Part shown: positions 1 to 11,876 of the stretch, one piece after another | How the letters are laid out: each line of letters begins with the position of its first letter | Numbering within the stretch: the first letter of the stretch is position 1 | Assembly: GCF_964340395.1 (NCBI RefSeq) | Contig: NC_135565.1 | Location: forward strand, 14,872,209-14,936,208 | DNA from: Glandiceps talaboti | Taxonomy: Eukaryota > Hemichordata > Enteropneusta > Spengelidae | Reading direction: 5' to 3' | DNA length: 64,000 nt | The notes under the pieces: model-generated | What the model saw: the letters and a program-made list of their open reading frames with translations, nothing else | What the model was told of the DNA's origin: nothing | The model's database searches: none | Program-made: the position numbers and the translations under genes

Positions 1-133
1 GAACTACAAGTATTATGTAAATTGAAGGTTAGTAACCAAACATTATGATGCCAACATATAAAATGTAAATATTATAATAGATAAAGAAAATAAATAAATG
101 TGACTAGAAACCCTTGAATGCTGTAACTCTGGT

Positions 134-385
134 AATAGGGAACTTGCAAACCCACCATGTTGAATGTTGTATCATGGGAAGTGTGATAATAAATACTAAC
201 CAATTAGTATTGTAAACAATGTTGATACATTGTTTGTAACCACAAATAATCAATTCATAGTTACCCTAACCATTGTGGGAGGTTTATTTTATCGGTAGCT
301 CCAGATTAGGTATTACGATAACCACAGATAATCCCATAGTCCTTTGCATCTGAGCATGCTCAGTCTGGATTGCAAGTTCCCTATT
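134..385. mobile_element. Small inverted-repeat element (MITE-like), 252 bp
   Basis: The two ends are perfect 16-bp inverted repeats: AATAGGGAACTTGCAA at 134-149 and its reverse complement at 370-385. The inside is AT-rich and has no reading frame. Size and perfect terminal repeats fit a non-autonomous DNA transposon. I see no clear target-site duplication, so the superfamily is not assigned. Confidence 0.6.
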
Positions 386-834
386 GAGGCTTTGGTTTAC
401 TAAGATAGACACAAACTGAAACTAATGTTGTACCATATTGATACAACAGTGATACCATTTTGAGCAGACGTTGGTTTAATTATAGTCTCAGTAGGACGGC
501 TCTCTGCGGAATGTTAATTCCATATACTTGCAGTGTGTACTGTTTTGGGACTTCCAATGCTTACGCTATCTTGATCACAGGGTGATTAGATTTGCAAAAC
601 AGAGGACCCATTATCACTCGCTTGTTTAAGCTACCACATCGAACAACACTAGTTTTGATTTGTGTCAATCTTAGTACACTGAAGCCTCAATTACTATGCA
701 CATCACTTCATGGATGGTAAAACACCATATGTCATTTAGCCCCAAATTGCTCACTCTGAATTCTTGCTAACAGGGGAGCATTACAATACCTTATCATACA
801 TGCCATCCACTATACCAACATGTTGTTTGGGTTA

Positions 835-1020
835 TTGGTGCCCAAGTGACTAAACCACTTGCTGCTTACTACTGCGATTGGGGTTCAAACCCATTTAGAG
901 TTTGATTAAATTACCATGCGGTAAGTAAGAAGAATGTCGTTAAGTTTGACTCTACCTAATAATGTACGTTTTCCCCGGGTACTCCGGTTTCCTCCTGCAC
1001 TAACAACCTTCCTCCTGTTA
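835..1020 (+). mobile_element. Possible tRNA-derived SINE fragment
   Basis: A tRNA-like stretch carries an A-box-like TTGGTGCCCAAGTG and a B-box-like GGTTCAAACCC at about 895. It is followed by a GC-richer body containing TTTCCCCGGGTACTCCGG near 970. This order matches the head and body of tRNA-derived SINEs. No tail or target-site duplication is visible, and a decayed tRNA pseudogene is the alternative. Confidence 0.4.
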
Positions 1021-1227
1021 TTGGACAATGCCTGTTTGATGGTTAATAAATAAATTGCAACTATTCAATGTTTTTATTTAAGCCAATTTCTCCTGTATTC
1101 CTGGTACAGTTTCAAGATGTTAGATTTATATACAGTATGATATCTATTGCGTAAATTTGTAAAATATACCTTAAAATTTTTGTGCAATTTCTGTAGCCCA
1201 TGAAAATATTACCTGGTCAAGGTCATA

Positions 1228-1256
1228 TAGACATGGTACATACATACATACATACA

Positions 1257-1288
<32 letters not shown>

Positions 1289-1359
1289 CACACATACATA
1301 CATACATACATACATACATACATACATACATACATACATACATACATACATACATACAT

Positions 1360-1394
<35 letters not shown>

Positions 1395-1395
1395 G
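1228..1395. repeat. (CATA)n-(CAGA)n compound microsatellite
   Basis: About 130 bp of CATA repeats runs directly into about 35 bp of CAGA repeats. Open reading frames across it (Tyr-Ile-His-Thr or Tyr-Val-Cys-Met periodicity) are translations of the repeat and not genes. Confidence 0.95.
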
Positions 1396-3777
1396 TACAA
1401 TGGTATTCTAGGGGTTTCAAAGCAGAAGTCAAAATACAATTTGGTAATAAAATAAGTATATACAAAAGCAAATAAATATGATTAAATTTACCACAAAGGA
1501 ATGAAAAACATCCTTTTAGCCTCCTCATCCATTATTCTTCACAATGATTCCGAAATAAAACCTGTATGTGTTAACTAATTACACCGCCATACTAACTTTT
1601 TAATATGAGAAAATTTTGTTTTTCTTTGTTCACTTTTTATTAAATGAAATAAAGAAAGCTTAACATTTACCAAAAATTTGATGATGAGGGAGTTAAGGAA
1701 TTCTTTCCTTTTAACATTATTAAAACAATGTAATATAGAACTTTAAGAAAAATTTTAACTTTCCTATGATGACAAAATGAATTAATTTTTTTCATTTAAA
1801 TACATCTACATGTTAAATGTTATTTGAATAAATATATATATAAATATATGTTGAAAGTGGGTAACCATACAAAATTATGCCAAATACAACCCCCCAAAAA
1901 ACAAAAATGTTCATTACAAATAAATTCAATATCATAATTAAGTATTAAGTAATTACAATTTTATGTGACGCTTTTTGTTCAACACTATTTCAAAGAGAGA
2001 CATTGAAATCCATAGATAATGTAACTTTTCATGATTTGCACTGAGGTCTGACATTAGTAGTTTTTGTTTAAATGTATTCTACTTAATTTGCACATGGTAT
2101 AATAGACATTATACCTTCTTAGAATGCCTTCTTGCACATGACCACAATGTACCAGTCTGGCTATTAGCAAACACTTGTCTTTCAGAACTAACTGAAGGCT
2201 GTAAAATCACAAAATTTTCATGTGGTGAAAATATCTAGGTTTGCAGTATCTATAATTCCAACATGTTCATATAAGGAGCTAAATGTCAATGTAATTACAC
2301 TCACAGTAAAGGCAGTGTTTTTCCACCATTTTCTAACTTCCAGTATTTACACTATCTTGATTACAGGGTAATTGTAGCCACAAAACCACCATATTTTACT
2401 GCTATTACATCAATGTAATTACACTCACAGTGCGGCAATGTTGCTAACAGTACATTTTCCTTAAGAGAAATCATTCCACCTCATTCTAACTTCCAATGTT
2501 TACACTATCTTTTTTACAAGGTGATTATATCCCCACAACAGAGGCACCGCTATCACATACTGCCATCCATTTCTGTAATCCATAGTACCACACTGAACAA
2601 CAATAGTTTTAGTCTGCATCTGACACAGTAAGCTGAAACCCTGCTTTTCTCATTAATATGTTTCTATGGTACATGTATGATGAGCATCTACTGCGGCAAC
2701 ATGTTGAAATTGATGACACGGCTTACTATTCATTATTATCAGTAATATAGTGATGAATAATATGTGATAGAAAAATACTCGAGAATAACATCTAATTATG
2801 TGCAAGAATAATTGCAATCTTTGATGGCGTGTAAAGTCTATAGCCCTGAACTGGCACATCTGTCTTTTTTATGCCAAAAGGCATTCTGGTAAAATATCAC
2901 ACAGGTGACATTTTGTGACCAAAAAGTAATGCCGTTAACTGTGTACATAATTCAGTTAAATCATGATTTATTTTCACAGTTGAAATAACTGATCCTATGA
3001 ATGACCTACTTACAAATCTAATAATGATAATCTAAAAAATATCGGAATATATAAATACATAAAAAATGAAAACCAGTCAATACATATTTCAGTGGTACAA
3101 TTGGTAGTACTTTATACAATAGCTTCTTAACAACTGTCTCAGTCACGACGACCTTAACCCCTTCAGTTTCAGACAAGTGACCTTTGACCTCTTAAATAAC
3201 TGATTTATGACCTTTGACATCTTTAACAACTGGCATATATATTTTGGTTTCATTGTTTTTCAATTTACTGTGAAAATTGTGACATTTATATTAGATCAAA
3301 ATTTTGAATTCACTGAATTAGTAAATTATTTCTTTGATTTTTTGTGTCTAAAATAGAATTACAAAAGTCATAAAAAATATGACAATTTTTATCTCAATAA
3401 TATTGTGCGTAAAACGTTTGCTATATTGAAGTGAACTGGTTAAATACATTATCATCCCATATGGTGACATGATTACATAGTTAGAAATAATGTCATAATG
3501 ATTTATTGCTGTTTTCAAAATGCTTCCCCTCGATATCATACAATTATTTCATAGATAACACAGTGTCTCTATTTTGCTGGTGTGATTATACATAATATAA
3601 TTTGCCCATCAATAAATTTAAACCATTTTTAGTGGCTGCTACCATGTCCTAATAAAATACCAGTTATTAATATGTGGGCAATAGTTATCACAAAATACAG
3701 ATTTCTCAAATTTAGCCATGTATTAAATAAATTGTTTCATTAAGCTAAATCTTAGCTTCAGAGCTCATATGTATTAG

Positions 3778-5185
3778 CCTGGAATCCATCCTGTCATGCT
3801 CTACAGTATTGAATCCTTGCTGTGCTGTTCTACTATAAAACCCATGCTGTCATGTTCTATAATATAAAACCCATGCTGTCATGTTCTATGATATAGACTC
3901 CATACTGTTCCATTCTACAGTATAGAATCCATGCTGTCATATTTTACAGTATAGAATCCATGCGGTCATATTCTACAGTATAGAATCCATGCTGTCATAT
4001 TTTACAGTATAGAATCCAATGCTGTCATATTCTACAGTATAGAATACATGCTGTCATATTCTACAGTATAGACTCCATATTGTTCCATTCTACAGTATAG
4101 AATCCATGCGGTCATATTTTACAGTATGGATTCCATGCGGTCATATTCTACAGTATAGAATCCATGCTCTCATATTCTACAGTATAGAATCCATGCTCTC
4201 ATATTCTACAGTATAGAATCCATGCTGTCATATTCTACAGTATAGAATCCATGCTGTCATATTCTACAGTATAGAATCCATGCTGTCATATTCTACAGTA
4301 TAGAATCCATGCTGTCATATTCTACAGTATAGAATCCATGCTGTCATATTCTACAGTATAGAATCCATGCTCTCATATTCTACAGTATAGAATCCATGCT
4401 GTCATATTCTACAGTATAGAATCCATGCTGTCATATTCTACAGTATAGAATCCATGCTGTCATATTCTACAGTATGGATTCCATGTGGCCATATTCTACA
4501 GTATAGAATCCATGCTCTCATATTCTACAGTATAGAATACATGCGGTCATATTCTACAGTATAGAATCCATGCTGTCATATTCTACTGTATAGAATCCAT
4601 GCTGTCATATTCTACAGTATAGAATCCATGCTGTCATATTCTACAGTATAGAATCCATGCTGTCATATTCTACAGTATAGAATCCATGCTGTCATATTCT
4701 ACAGTATAGAATCCATGCTGTCATATTCTACAGTATAGAATCCATGCTGTCATATTCTACAGTATAGAATCCATGCTGTCATATTCTACAGTATAGAATC
4801 CATGCTGTCATATTCTACAGTATAGAATACATGCGGTCATATTCTACAGTATAGAATCCATGCTGTCATATTCTACAGTATAGAATCCATGCTGTCATAT
4901 TCTACAGTATAGAATACATGCTGTCATATTCTACAGTATGGAATCCATGCTGTCATATTCTACAGTATAGAATCCATGCTGTCATATTCTACAGTATGGA
5001 ATCCACACTGTCCTGTTCTACAATATAGTATAAAATCCATGCTATCCTCTTTTACATTATAGCACAGAATCCATACTATTCTGTTCTGCAGTATAGCCTG
5101 GAATCACACTGTTGTCCTGTTCTACAATATAACCAGGAATCCATACAGTCCTGTTCTACAGTATAGTCTGAAATCCAACATGTTC
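3778..5185. repeat. 29-bp tandem satellite array, about 45-48 units
   Basis: A 29-bp unit (CATGCTGTCATATTCTACAG followed by TATAGAATC) repeats head to tail for about 1.4 kb. The centre (about 3900-5000) is nearly homogeneous, with recurring variants such as CTCTCAT or GCGGTCAT for GCTGTCAT. Both edges are increasingly diverged. Each unit contains the imperfect palindrome ATTCTA-cag-TATAGAAT. No coding potential. Confidence 0.95.
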
Positions 5186-6057
5186 TATTGAGCTCAAAGT
5201 ATTTTTGAAATGACAGAGTGACTGTTTCTAAATTTACAGCCATTTTATACATTTTTAAGAGTTTAATGGAGTATAAAAATATTATATTATAGTGACTTTA
5301 TTGTAAAGTTTTCAATTTTAATAGATACCCCATCTTTTTCACCAGGAGGCTTGTCCAATATCAAAAACATTTACTATTTTGATAACTTTGTAAATTTTAA
5401 GGTTTCTTTCCCATGTTATTAAAATTTTAAAAGGCAAGTTTGTAAATTTATAAATTTTACCAGATTTTACCTATTTTAAAATTTTCTAAAACTAAAGAAA
5501 ACATATTGGATGCTTAGAAAATGATGTAAATATTATCAAGTTTTTCTCTTAGTTATGAAGTTTTTGAGTTCTACCAAAAGGGCATGTAAGTTATATAATC
5601 CCAAACATGAATATTAATCCATTGAAAAAATATAAGTTAGTAAATAGAGAGTCACTTTAAAAGTGTATACTGCTAATTAGTTATATCGTACAATCAAATT
5701 TACAAAAGTCTGTTATTCTTTTAACAGATCAGCTTTTTCATATTTCAAATGGGTTCTCATCAAATCAAGCATGTTCTGAACTTTTGGTTTCACAAAAACC
5801 TTAAGTTTATATCATAGTTTGCATGATTGAGAATTTATGAACTCAAGTACATGTAACAAGTTGTACATATCCTGTACTGAAGAATTTGCTATGGGTTGTT
5901 CATGAATGTCTCAATGTTTGTTCTATCCCAATGCTAACTTGTGCTAAGGGTATGTCTGTGTTTTCAAGAGATTTTCATACCAAAACTCTTTGAATCTAAA
6001 TACTAATTTTGTCCTAGGTACATCTTTGTCTTGCCTCCCACCATACGGCAAACCTAC

Positions 6058-6400
6058 AACCAAACCAGAGTGACTATAGAATTTCAATTACATGTCATGA
6101 TATTTTTTAGGTCTCAATCAATGTTTTTTGTTACAAATTACTAAGTACACATGACAAAATGCAGACACTGATAGCATGCAGGTATACAAAATGATACATT
6201 TTATCTCAACATCACTTTGGATAACATTACGAAATTCAAACATAGAACTGTCTATTTGTGTTCATAGATAAAATGTAACATTTCATGTGCCTGTATTATG
6301 TTTGGATAATTTATAGCAAAAACCGTTTTGTGAGATGTAAAAAAATATTGTGCAACCTACATTTGTAATTGAAACACTATAGTCCTTCTAATTTGGTAGT
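6058..6400. mobile_element. Foldback inverted-repeat element, copy 1
   Basis: The left end (ACCAAACCAGAGTGACTATA near 6058) is matched by an inverted right end (TATAGTCCTTCTAATTTGGT ending near 6398). Inner arms also pair: GATACATTTTATCTCA against AGATAAAATGTAACAT. Related copies lie at 10506-11090 and 25976-26460. No open reading frame; a non-autonomous DNA element is the best reading. Confidence 0.6.
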
Positions 6401-6434
6401 ATGTATACAGTACAGTCAGTTTCTTCATCGGTGT

Positions 6435-6459
6435 CCCCCCCCCCCCCCCCCCCCCCCCC
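6435..6459. repeat. Poly-C tract of 25
   Basis: An uninterrupted run of 25 C. On the opposite strand it is a G-run and could form quadruplex structure. Its true length is prone to assembly error. Confidence 0.95.
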
Positions 6460-7300
6460 GCCAAAAAAAACAAACAAAAAACCCATTCATTTTGTACACA
6501 TACAATGCTGGCTTGTGTCTGGGGGTACATTCTCATTTTCTATAAGAACTTGAGTCTGGGGTATATCCTTGGCTTGTCTCTTGCTCTTTTAAAGTACTGA
6601 ACACATGATATATACAGCTACAGCCAATATTCTCCATAATGGTCTTCATCTAAATGTTCTTTTAAATTCAATGCTGGCTTGGGGTCTCAATTATTTTCTT
6701 TCTTGTTGTCATTATTGCTTATGTTCCATATCAAAATTCCTTGCATTCTAACACTAACTTGCAGTCCAGGGTACATCTTTGTACATCTTGTCTCTCATAG
6801 TAGGAAACACACATACACAATTTTCTTCCTTGTCTCCTTCTGAACATGCCTTTTCAACGTGTATAATGCTGACTCGTCCTCTGGCACATTTTTCATTTTT
6901 CTACAAGAATTTACATCTTGGGTACAGGTTAATAATGTCTTATCTTCCGTAGTAATGAACACACTTATGTATATAATCAGTTTTCTTAATAAGTGTCTTC
7001 ATCTAAACATGTTTAATATGTATAATACTGACTTGTTTCTTTCAAACATTTTTTTCATTTTTTGTCCCTATTTGTAACTTTTAAAGTAGTGAGAGTACAT
7101 ATACACATCAATAATCATGTACGCTATACTGTAAGTACTTGTGAGATTACTCACAGTGATGTTCGCAGCATGTTTTAAGTCTCCTGTTTCTATATATCTT
7201 ACATCACAGGTATGTCTTTCTGTGTTGTCTCTCAAAGTATTGAATGCACTCATCGGCAGTCTTTTCTCTACACGAGCACTTGATTTCAAAAATTCATTAT

Positions 7301-7560
7301 TCAATTCTGTAGAAAATTTGTCTTCAGGCTGTCTTCATCTGTGCCATCTCTCTTTGTTGTAAGCAAATCATGAGAAGTTTCCAAAATTCATTTTCAATTC
7401 TGTAGTAAACTTACGTCCTCAAACTATCATCGCCCATAGTAGTAAATGAGCAAAAATCATCATCACTGTAGTTATCAAGTTTTCAACATTCAATTTCAGT
7501 TCTGTTGTAAACTTACGTCCTAGGACTTTCTTCATCTGTGCTATCTCTCATGGTTGTAAA
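7301..7560 (-). repeat. Triplicated C-terminal tail exon of the LDLa gene
   Basis: Three similar segments, about 95 bp apart, encode FTTMRDSTDEESPRT (exon 4 end), FTTMGDDSLRT (7415-7465) and RDGTDEDSLKT (about 7315-7349). Their following intron sequence is also similar (GTTTACAACAGAACTGAAAT type). The first two units end in the strong donor GAC-GTAAGT. The third has AAGACAAATTTT instead, and so reads on to TGA. Unit 2 has a clear acceptor (ataactacag) and is phase 2 on both sides. The acceptor for unit 3 (aaagag) is weak. Confidence 0.6.
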
Positions 7561-10500
7561 CAAGTCTGGAGATGTAACAACTTGAATCTGTCTACTCTGC
7601 CGCTGTATTGATAGTTGGCGTTGACGTCGCTGCATTTGAAACATTCTCCTTTGTTGAAGGAATACCAGTGTACCAAATAGAGCCCCACATATAAAGAGTA
7701 TAATAACAGTCAAAATAATAACAGAAGTTGCAATGGATGGGGTGTGCATGGGTGCATCTGGAAAAAAATAGATAGATAAATATATGAAAACATAGAAACC
7801 ACAGATTTACTGGAGGGGGGGTTTTCTTTCATTTTTTTTTTAAAAAAATTTTTTAAAATTTTTTTTGTGCTGGGAATTCCTCCCAGCAATTTTCTGTTAT
7901 GCAGACAAATACACACAAACAAACAAACACAAATGCTACAGAGATCCATATAGGTTTGGGACTACGTGACAGGGCTATGTAGCATGCTCTATATCACGTT
8001 GCTGTGGAACTGTCAAGGCTTTCCCAGTCAGTCCACAGGCTATCCCAGAGTCACCCAGGCCCGGCAAACATACTGTTTACTAGACCAAGTACAGAAACTT
8101 TGGCGAAAGGCTAGCTGAGTTCTGCCTGTCAAACTAACAACAGAGGTTGCATGGGTGTATGAATGGGTGCATCAGAAGAAGAAAGGGACAAATGTATCAA
8201 GAAAACAAAACACAAATAGTACAGAATGGACGGACCCTGGTTTCATAATATCAAAAGAAAATGTCTAACTCAAAGATGTAAAGACATTATTGAAAATATG
8301 GAATTCACTTCAAACGACTGTTTTGATTTTGTGAGCACATACTTTCATTTGATACTAGAATATACATGAAGGCTTGTGTACAAACTGTCAATGTTCGTGT
8401 ACAAAGCTTTCAAATGTCGTGACGACTTTACTAAGGAAGTTGAAACATAATTTGCTGATCTGTATCTTTTCTCCTTTCTCTTTTTCATTATTGTATTAGT
8501 TTTTTGTTGTTATGCTCTTATCTCTGAATACTTGTACTTCTATTTTTATGTCATGGGCTGAGGCCTAAACACTTGCAATAAACCATATATATACATGTAG
8601 GATAAATTTCCCTGCCTCAGGCCTATTGCAGAAATACCATCTGCCTGCATATACCATAGCTTTCTATGTAACTATGGTTACTGTAACAAAAGGGATTAAA
8701 GTCCTTATTTGGAATATAAATATGCTTGGTAATATCATTAATTCTGTTCAAATCCAGTATTTTCAGCTTCCAGTATTGTGAAGGTACAATATTTTTTAGT
8801 TATTGAATGATGGAAATTAAAATCATAATTTGACTCACACTGCAAATAGAAGTGACACAACATTGTTAGGATGTCAATCATCAACCCTTCACACTGACGT
8901 TACAATGTCACAGTCCAGGAACTAATAAATTAATGCATACCTGTGCTACATTCCTAAAATCAATCACACATTACCTGTACCATATTCCTGAAACTAATCA
9001 AACATACCTGTGCCAGTTCTGAAACTAACACAAACCTGTACCACATTCCTTAAACTAATTACACATACTTGTACCAGTCCTAAAACTAATCAAACACATA
9101 CCTGTACCACAGCTCTGAAACTCACCAAACACATACCTGTACCACAGCTCTGAAACTCACCAAACACATACCTGTACCACAGCCCTGAAACTCACCAAAC
9201 ACATACCTGTACCACACCCCTAAAACTAACCACATACTTGTAACAGTCCTGAAACTAACATATATCAATACCTGTACCACAACCCTGAAACTAATCAAAC
9301 CCATACCTGTACCACAGCCCTGAAACTAATTACACACATACTTGTACCAGTCCTGAAACTAACACATACCTGTACCACAGCACTGACACTAATCAACACA
9401 TACCTGTACCACAGCCCTGACACTAATCAATCACATACCTGTACCACAGTCTTCATCTACTCCACTTGTACAGTCCTGAATACCATTACAAAGTCTGGAT
9501 GTTGATAGACACTCTCCATCATCACAGATAAAGGAATCTCCAACGTCTATACTACATCTGTAAATATTAGCTGCTGTTGTAGCTGTGAAAAAGAATTATC
9601 AAATTATAAATTATGTTAACATAATTTCAAATGTACTAATGTATTAGCTAAATTACACTTTACATTGTACAATGTATAATAAGAAAGGAAATTTGCATTT
9701 ATTGGTTAAGGATTGTTCTGGGCCAACTTTCTCTATAGCTCAGACTCTCTGTTAATTATTTTCTCACCAAATGTTAATTTTGTCTAATTTTATCACATCT
9801 TTTGCCTTCACATCTCATCTTTTTTAATTCTATCTGATCTGAAGTCTACTTATCTCATCTCCTCTCCCTTCCTCTCCTCTCCTCACATCTCATCTAATTC
9901 TGTCTATTTCTCTCAAATCTGTTATCTGCACATCTCTGATCTCATGATGAGACCGATGTCTTCTCATCTTCTCATCTCATCTCATCTCATCTTCTCTTCC
10001 CACCTCATCTCATCTCATCTCATCTCATCTCATTTCTCTCATCTCATCTTCTCTTTCCATCTCATCTCATCTGATCTCATCTCATCTCATCTCATCTCAT
10101 CTCATCTCATCTCACCTCTTCTCTTCTCATCTCATCTCATCTCATCTCATCTCATCTCTTCTCATCTCTTCTCATCTCATCTCTCATCTCATCACAGTTT
10201 ATTTTATTCCATCTAACTATTTTTATATGATCTTTAATATCTCTTTTCATCTTACCACAATCTGTCTCATCATTGCCATCATAGCAATCCTTGTTGCCAT
10301 CACAACTGAGTGCAGCATCTATACACTGTCCATCATTACACATAAACTCTGTGTCATCACAAAAAGGTCTCGGAATACCTACAGTAATAATGAACAGCTA
10401 TGGAAGATCAGTTCATTAAATGTAAAATGTAGAAAATATAAACGTCAAAATAAAGGATTTAGAAATGTAAAAATAAAAATAAGTTTGGTGTTCTCCCAGA

Positions 10501-11800
10501 ACAAAGTACTACCAAATCAGAGAGACTGTAGAGATTCAATTAATTAGGCAGTATGATGGCTTCTACATTTCGCATGTTTTTGTTACGAATTACACAATAC
10601 AAAATAGACACACAAACACAGACACACATGCACACACACACACTCACACATATGAAATGTTACATTTGATCTCACTGTGAACACAAACAATTTTTTATGT
10701 GTATGCAGTGTTTTTGCTAAGGTTTGGGAAACCCGGTAACAGAAAAGGGGAAAGAGGTAAAACTGGTAGTGCTTCGCATGCAATGTATCATAGTTTAGGT
10801 GGGGAACCCCGGTAAAATGATGTGGGAACCCCGGTAGATTTTACCTACTTACCACCCTTAAATAAAACACTGGTATGTGTGTGTGTGTGTGTGTGTGTTT
10901 TTCATCCAACAACGATGTTGATTTGTGTTCATAGTGAGACAGAATGTATCACTTTATATTTAGTATATGCTTGCACACTATCAGATTCTGTATTTTGTTT
11001 TATGTAAATCGTAACATAAAACAATGTATGAAATGTAAAATATCTCATGCTACCCCAATGAGAAGCTATAGTCACTTTAGTTTGGTAGTAACAAGAGTGC
11101 TGAACCTACTAGTGATTTCTGAATGTCCTAAGAAAAGTAAAACAACATTCTTCAACCACTTTGTGTAAGTGGAGTCGAGACATGATGATTGATTAAATAG
11201 TAACAATAGTTGTTTTGAATCTGCTGATTGCTAGTCTTGGTTACCCAGACTCTCGTCGCTGGGGGCTCAGCCTTGAGATCACCCCGAATGGAAGTCTGGG
11301 GAAATGAGATTCCAACTATCCCATGCAGGAGGTAGCCTCTGGAGCAGTGCATCATGGGAGGGGGGGGGGAATACTTTACATCCAACCTTACTGGCTGAAT
11401 GATTTGGGATACCTTCGCTACAGATGATCACTTCTCCAGTGACTGATATATATTTATTAATTATAACAAACTGGCCTCATAAGCCCATTTTTTTATGCTT
11501 GGAAGCAATGTATTGTGTGACTTCCGTCGCTGGGTAGTTGAAATGTGATTTTCCCAGCCTCTTTTATTGGTGATCTCGTAGAAGAGCTCCCAGAGGCGAG
11601 AGTCTGGGTAAATGAGACTAATTGATTGCAGGTTTGAGCCTCAATCTCCACTGCCATTTATTTTTGTAGGGCTTACATGGAAGTCCTTGGTCAATTAAGA
11701 TTTGAAGCATGGTTGTGCCAGATATTGAATTGGGGCATATATTTGGAGATGTCTGTATAATACAGTGAGGTAGCTATTACTAGTAGTAGTAGTACGTCAT

Positions 11801-11876
<76 letters not shown>

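Larger units (their letters stand above)
386..7300. other. Gene-free stretch, mostly repeats
   Basis: No exon with splice signals and a recognisable product was found on either strand. Identifiable contents are a dispersed repeat (about 490-680, recurring at 2320-2640 and 43185-43290), a tRNA-like head near 840-910, a CATA/CAGA microsatellite, the 29-bp satellite, a poly-C run and one foldback element. The remainder is unremarkable AT-rich sequence. Confidence 0.6.

Noticed and set aside
1171-1528. Open frames rich in Tyr-Val-Cys-Met or Tyr-Ile-His-Thr on both strands
   Set aside because: Translations of CATA/CAGA repeats. The same applies to frames at 23867-24277, 31632-31880, 40567-40846 and 50773-51318.
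3778-5185. CRISPR-like array
   Set aside because: The repeat is continuous with no unique spacers, and the setting is eukaryotic.
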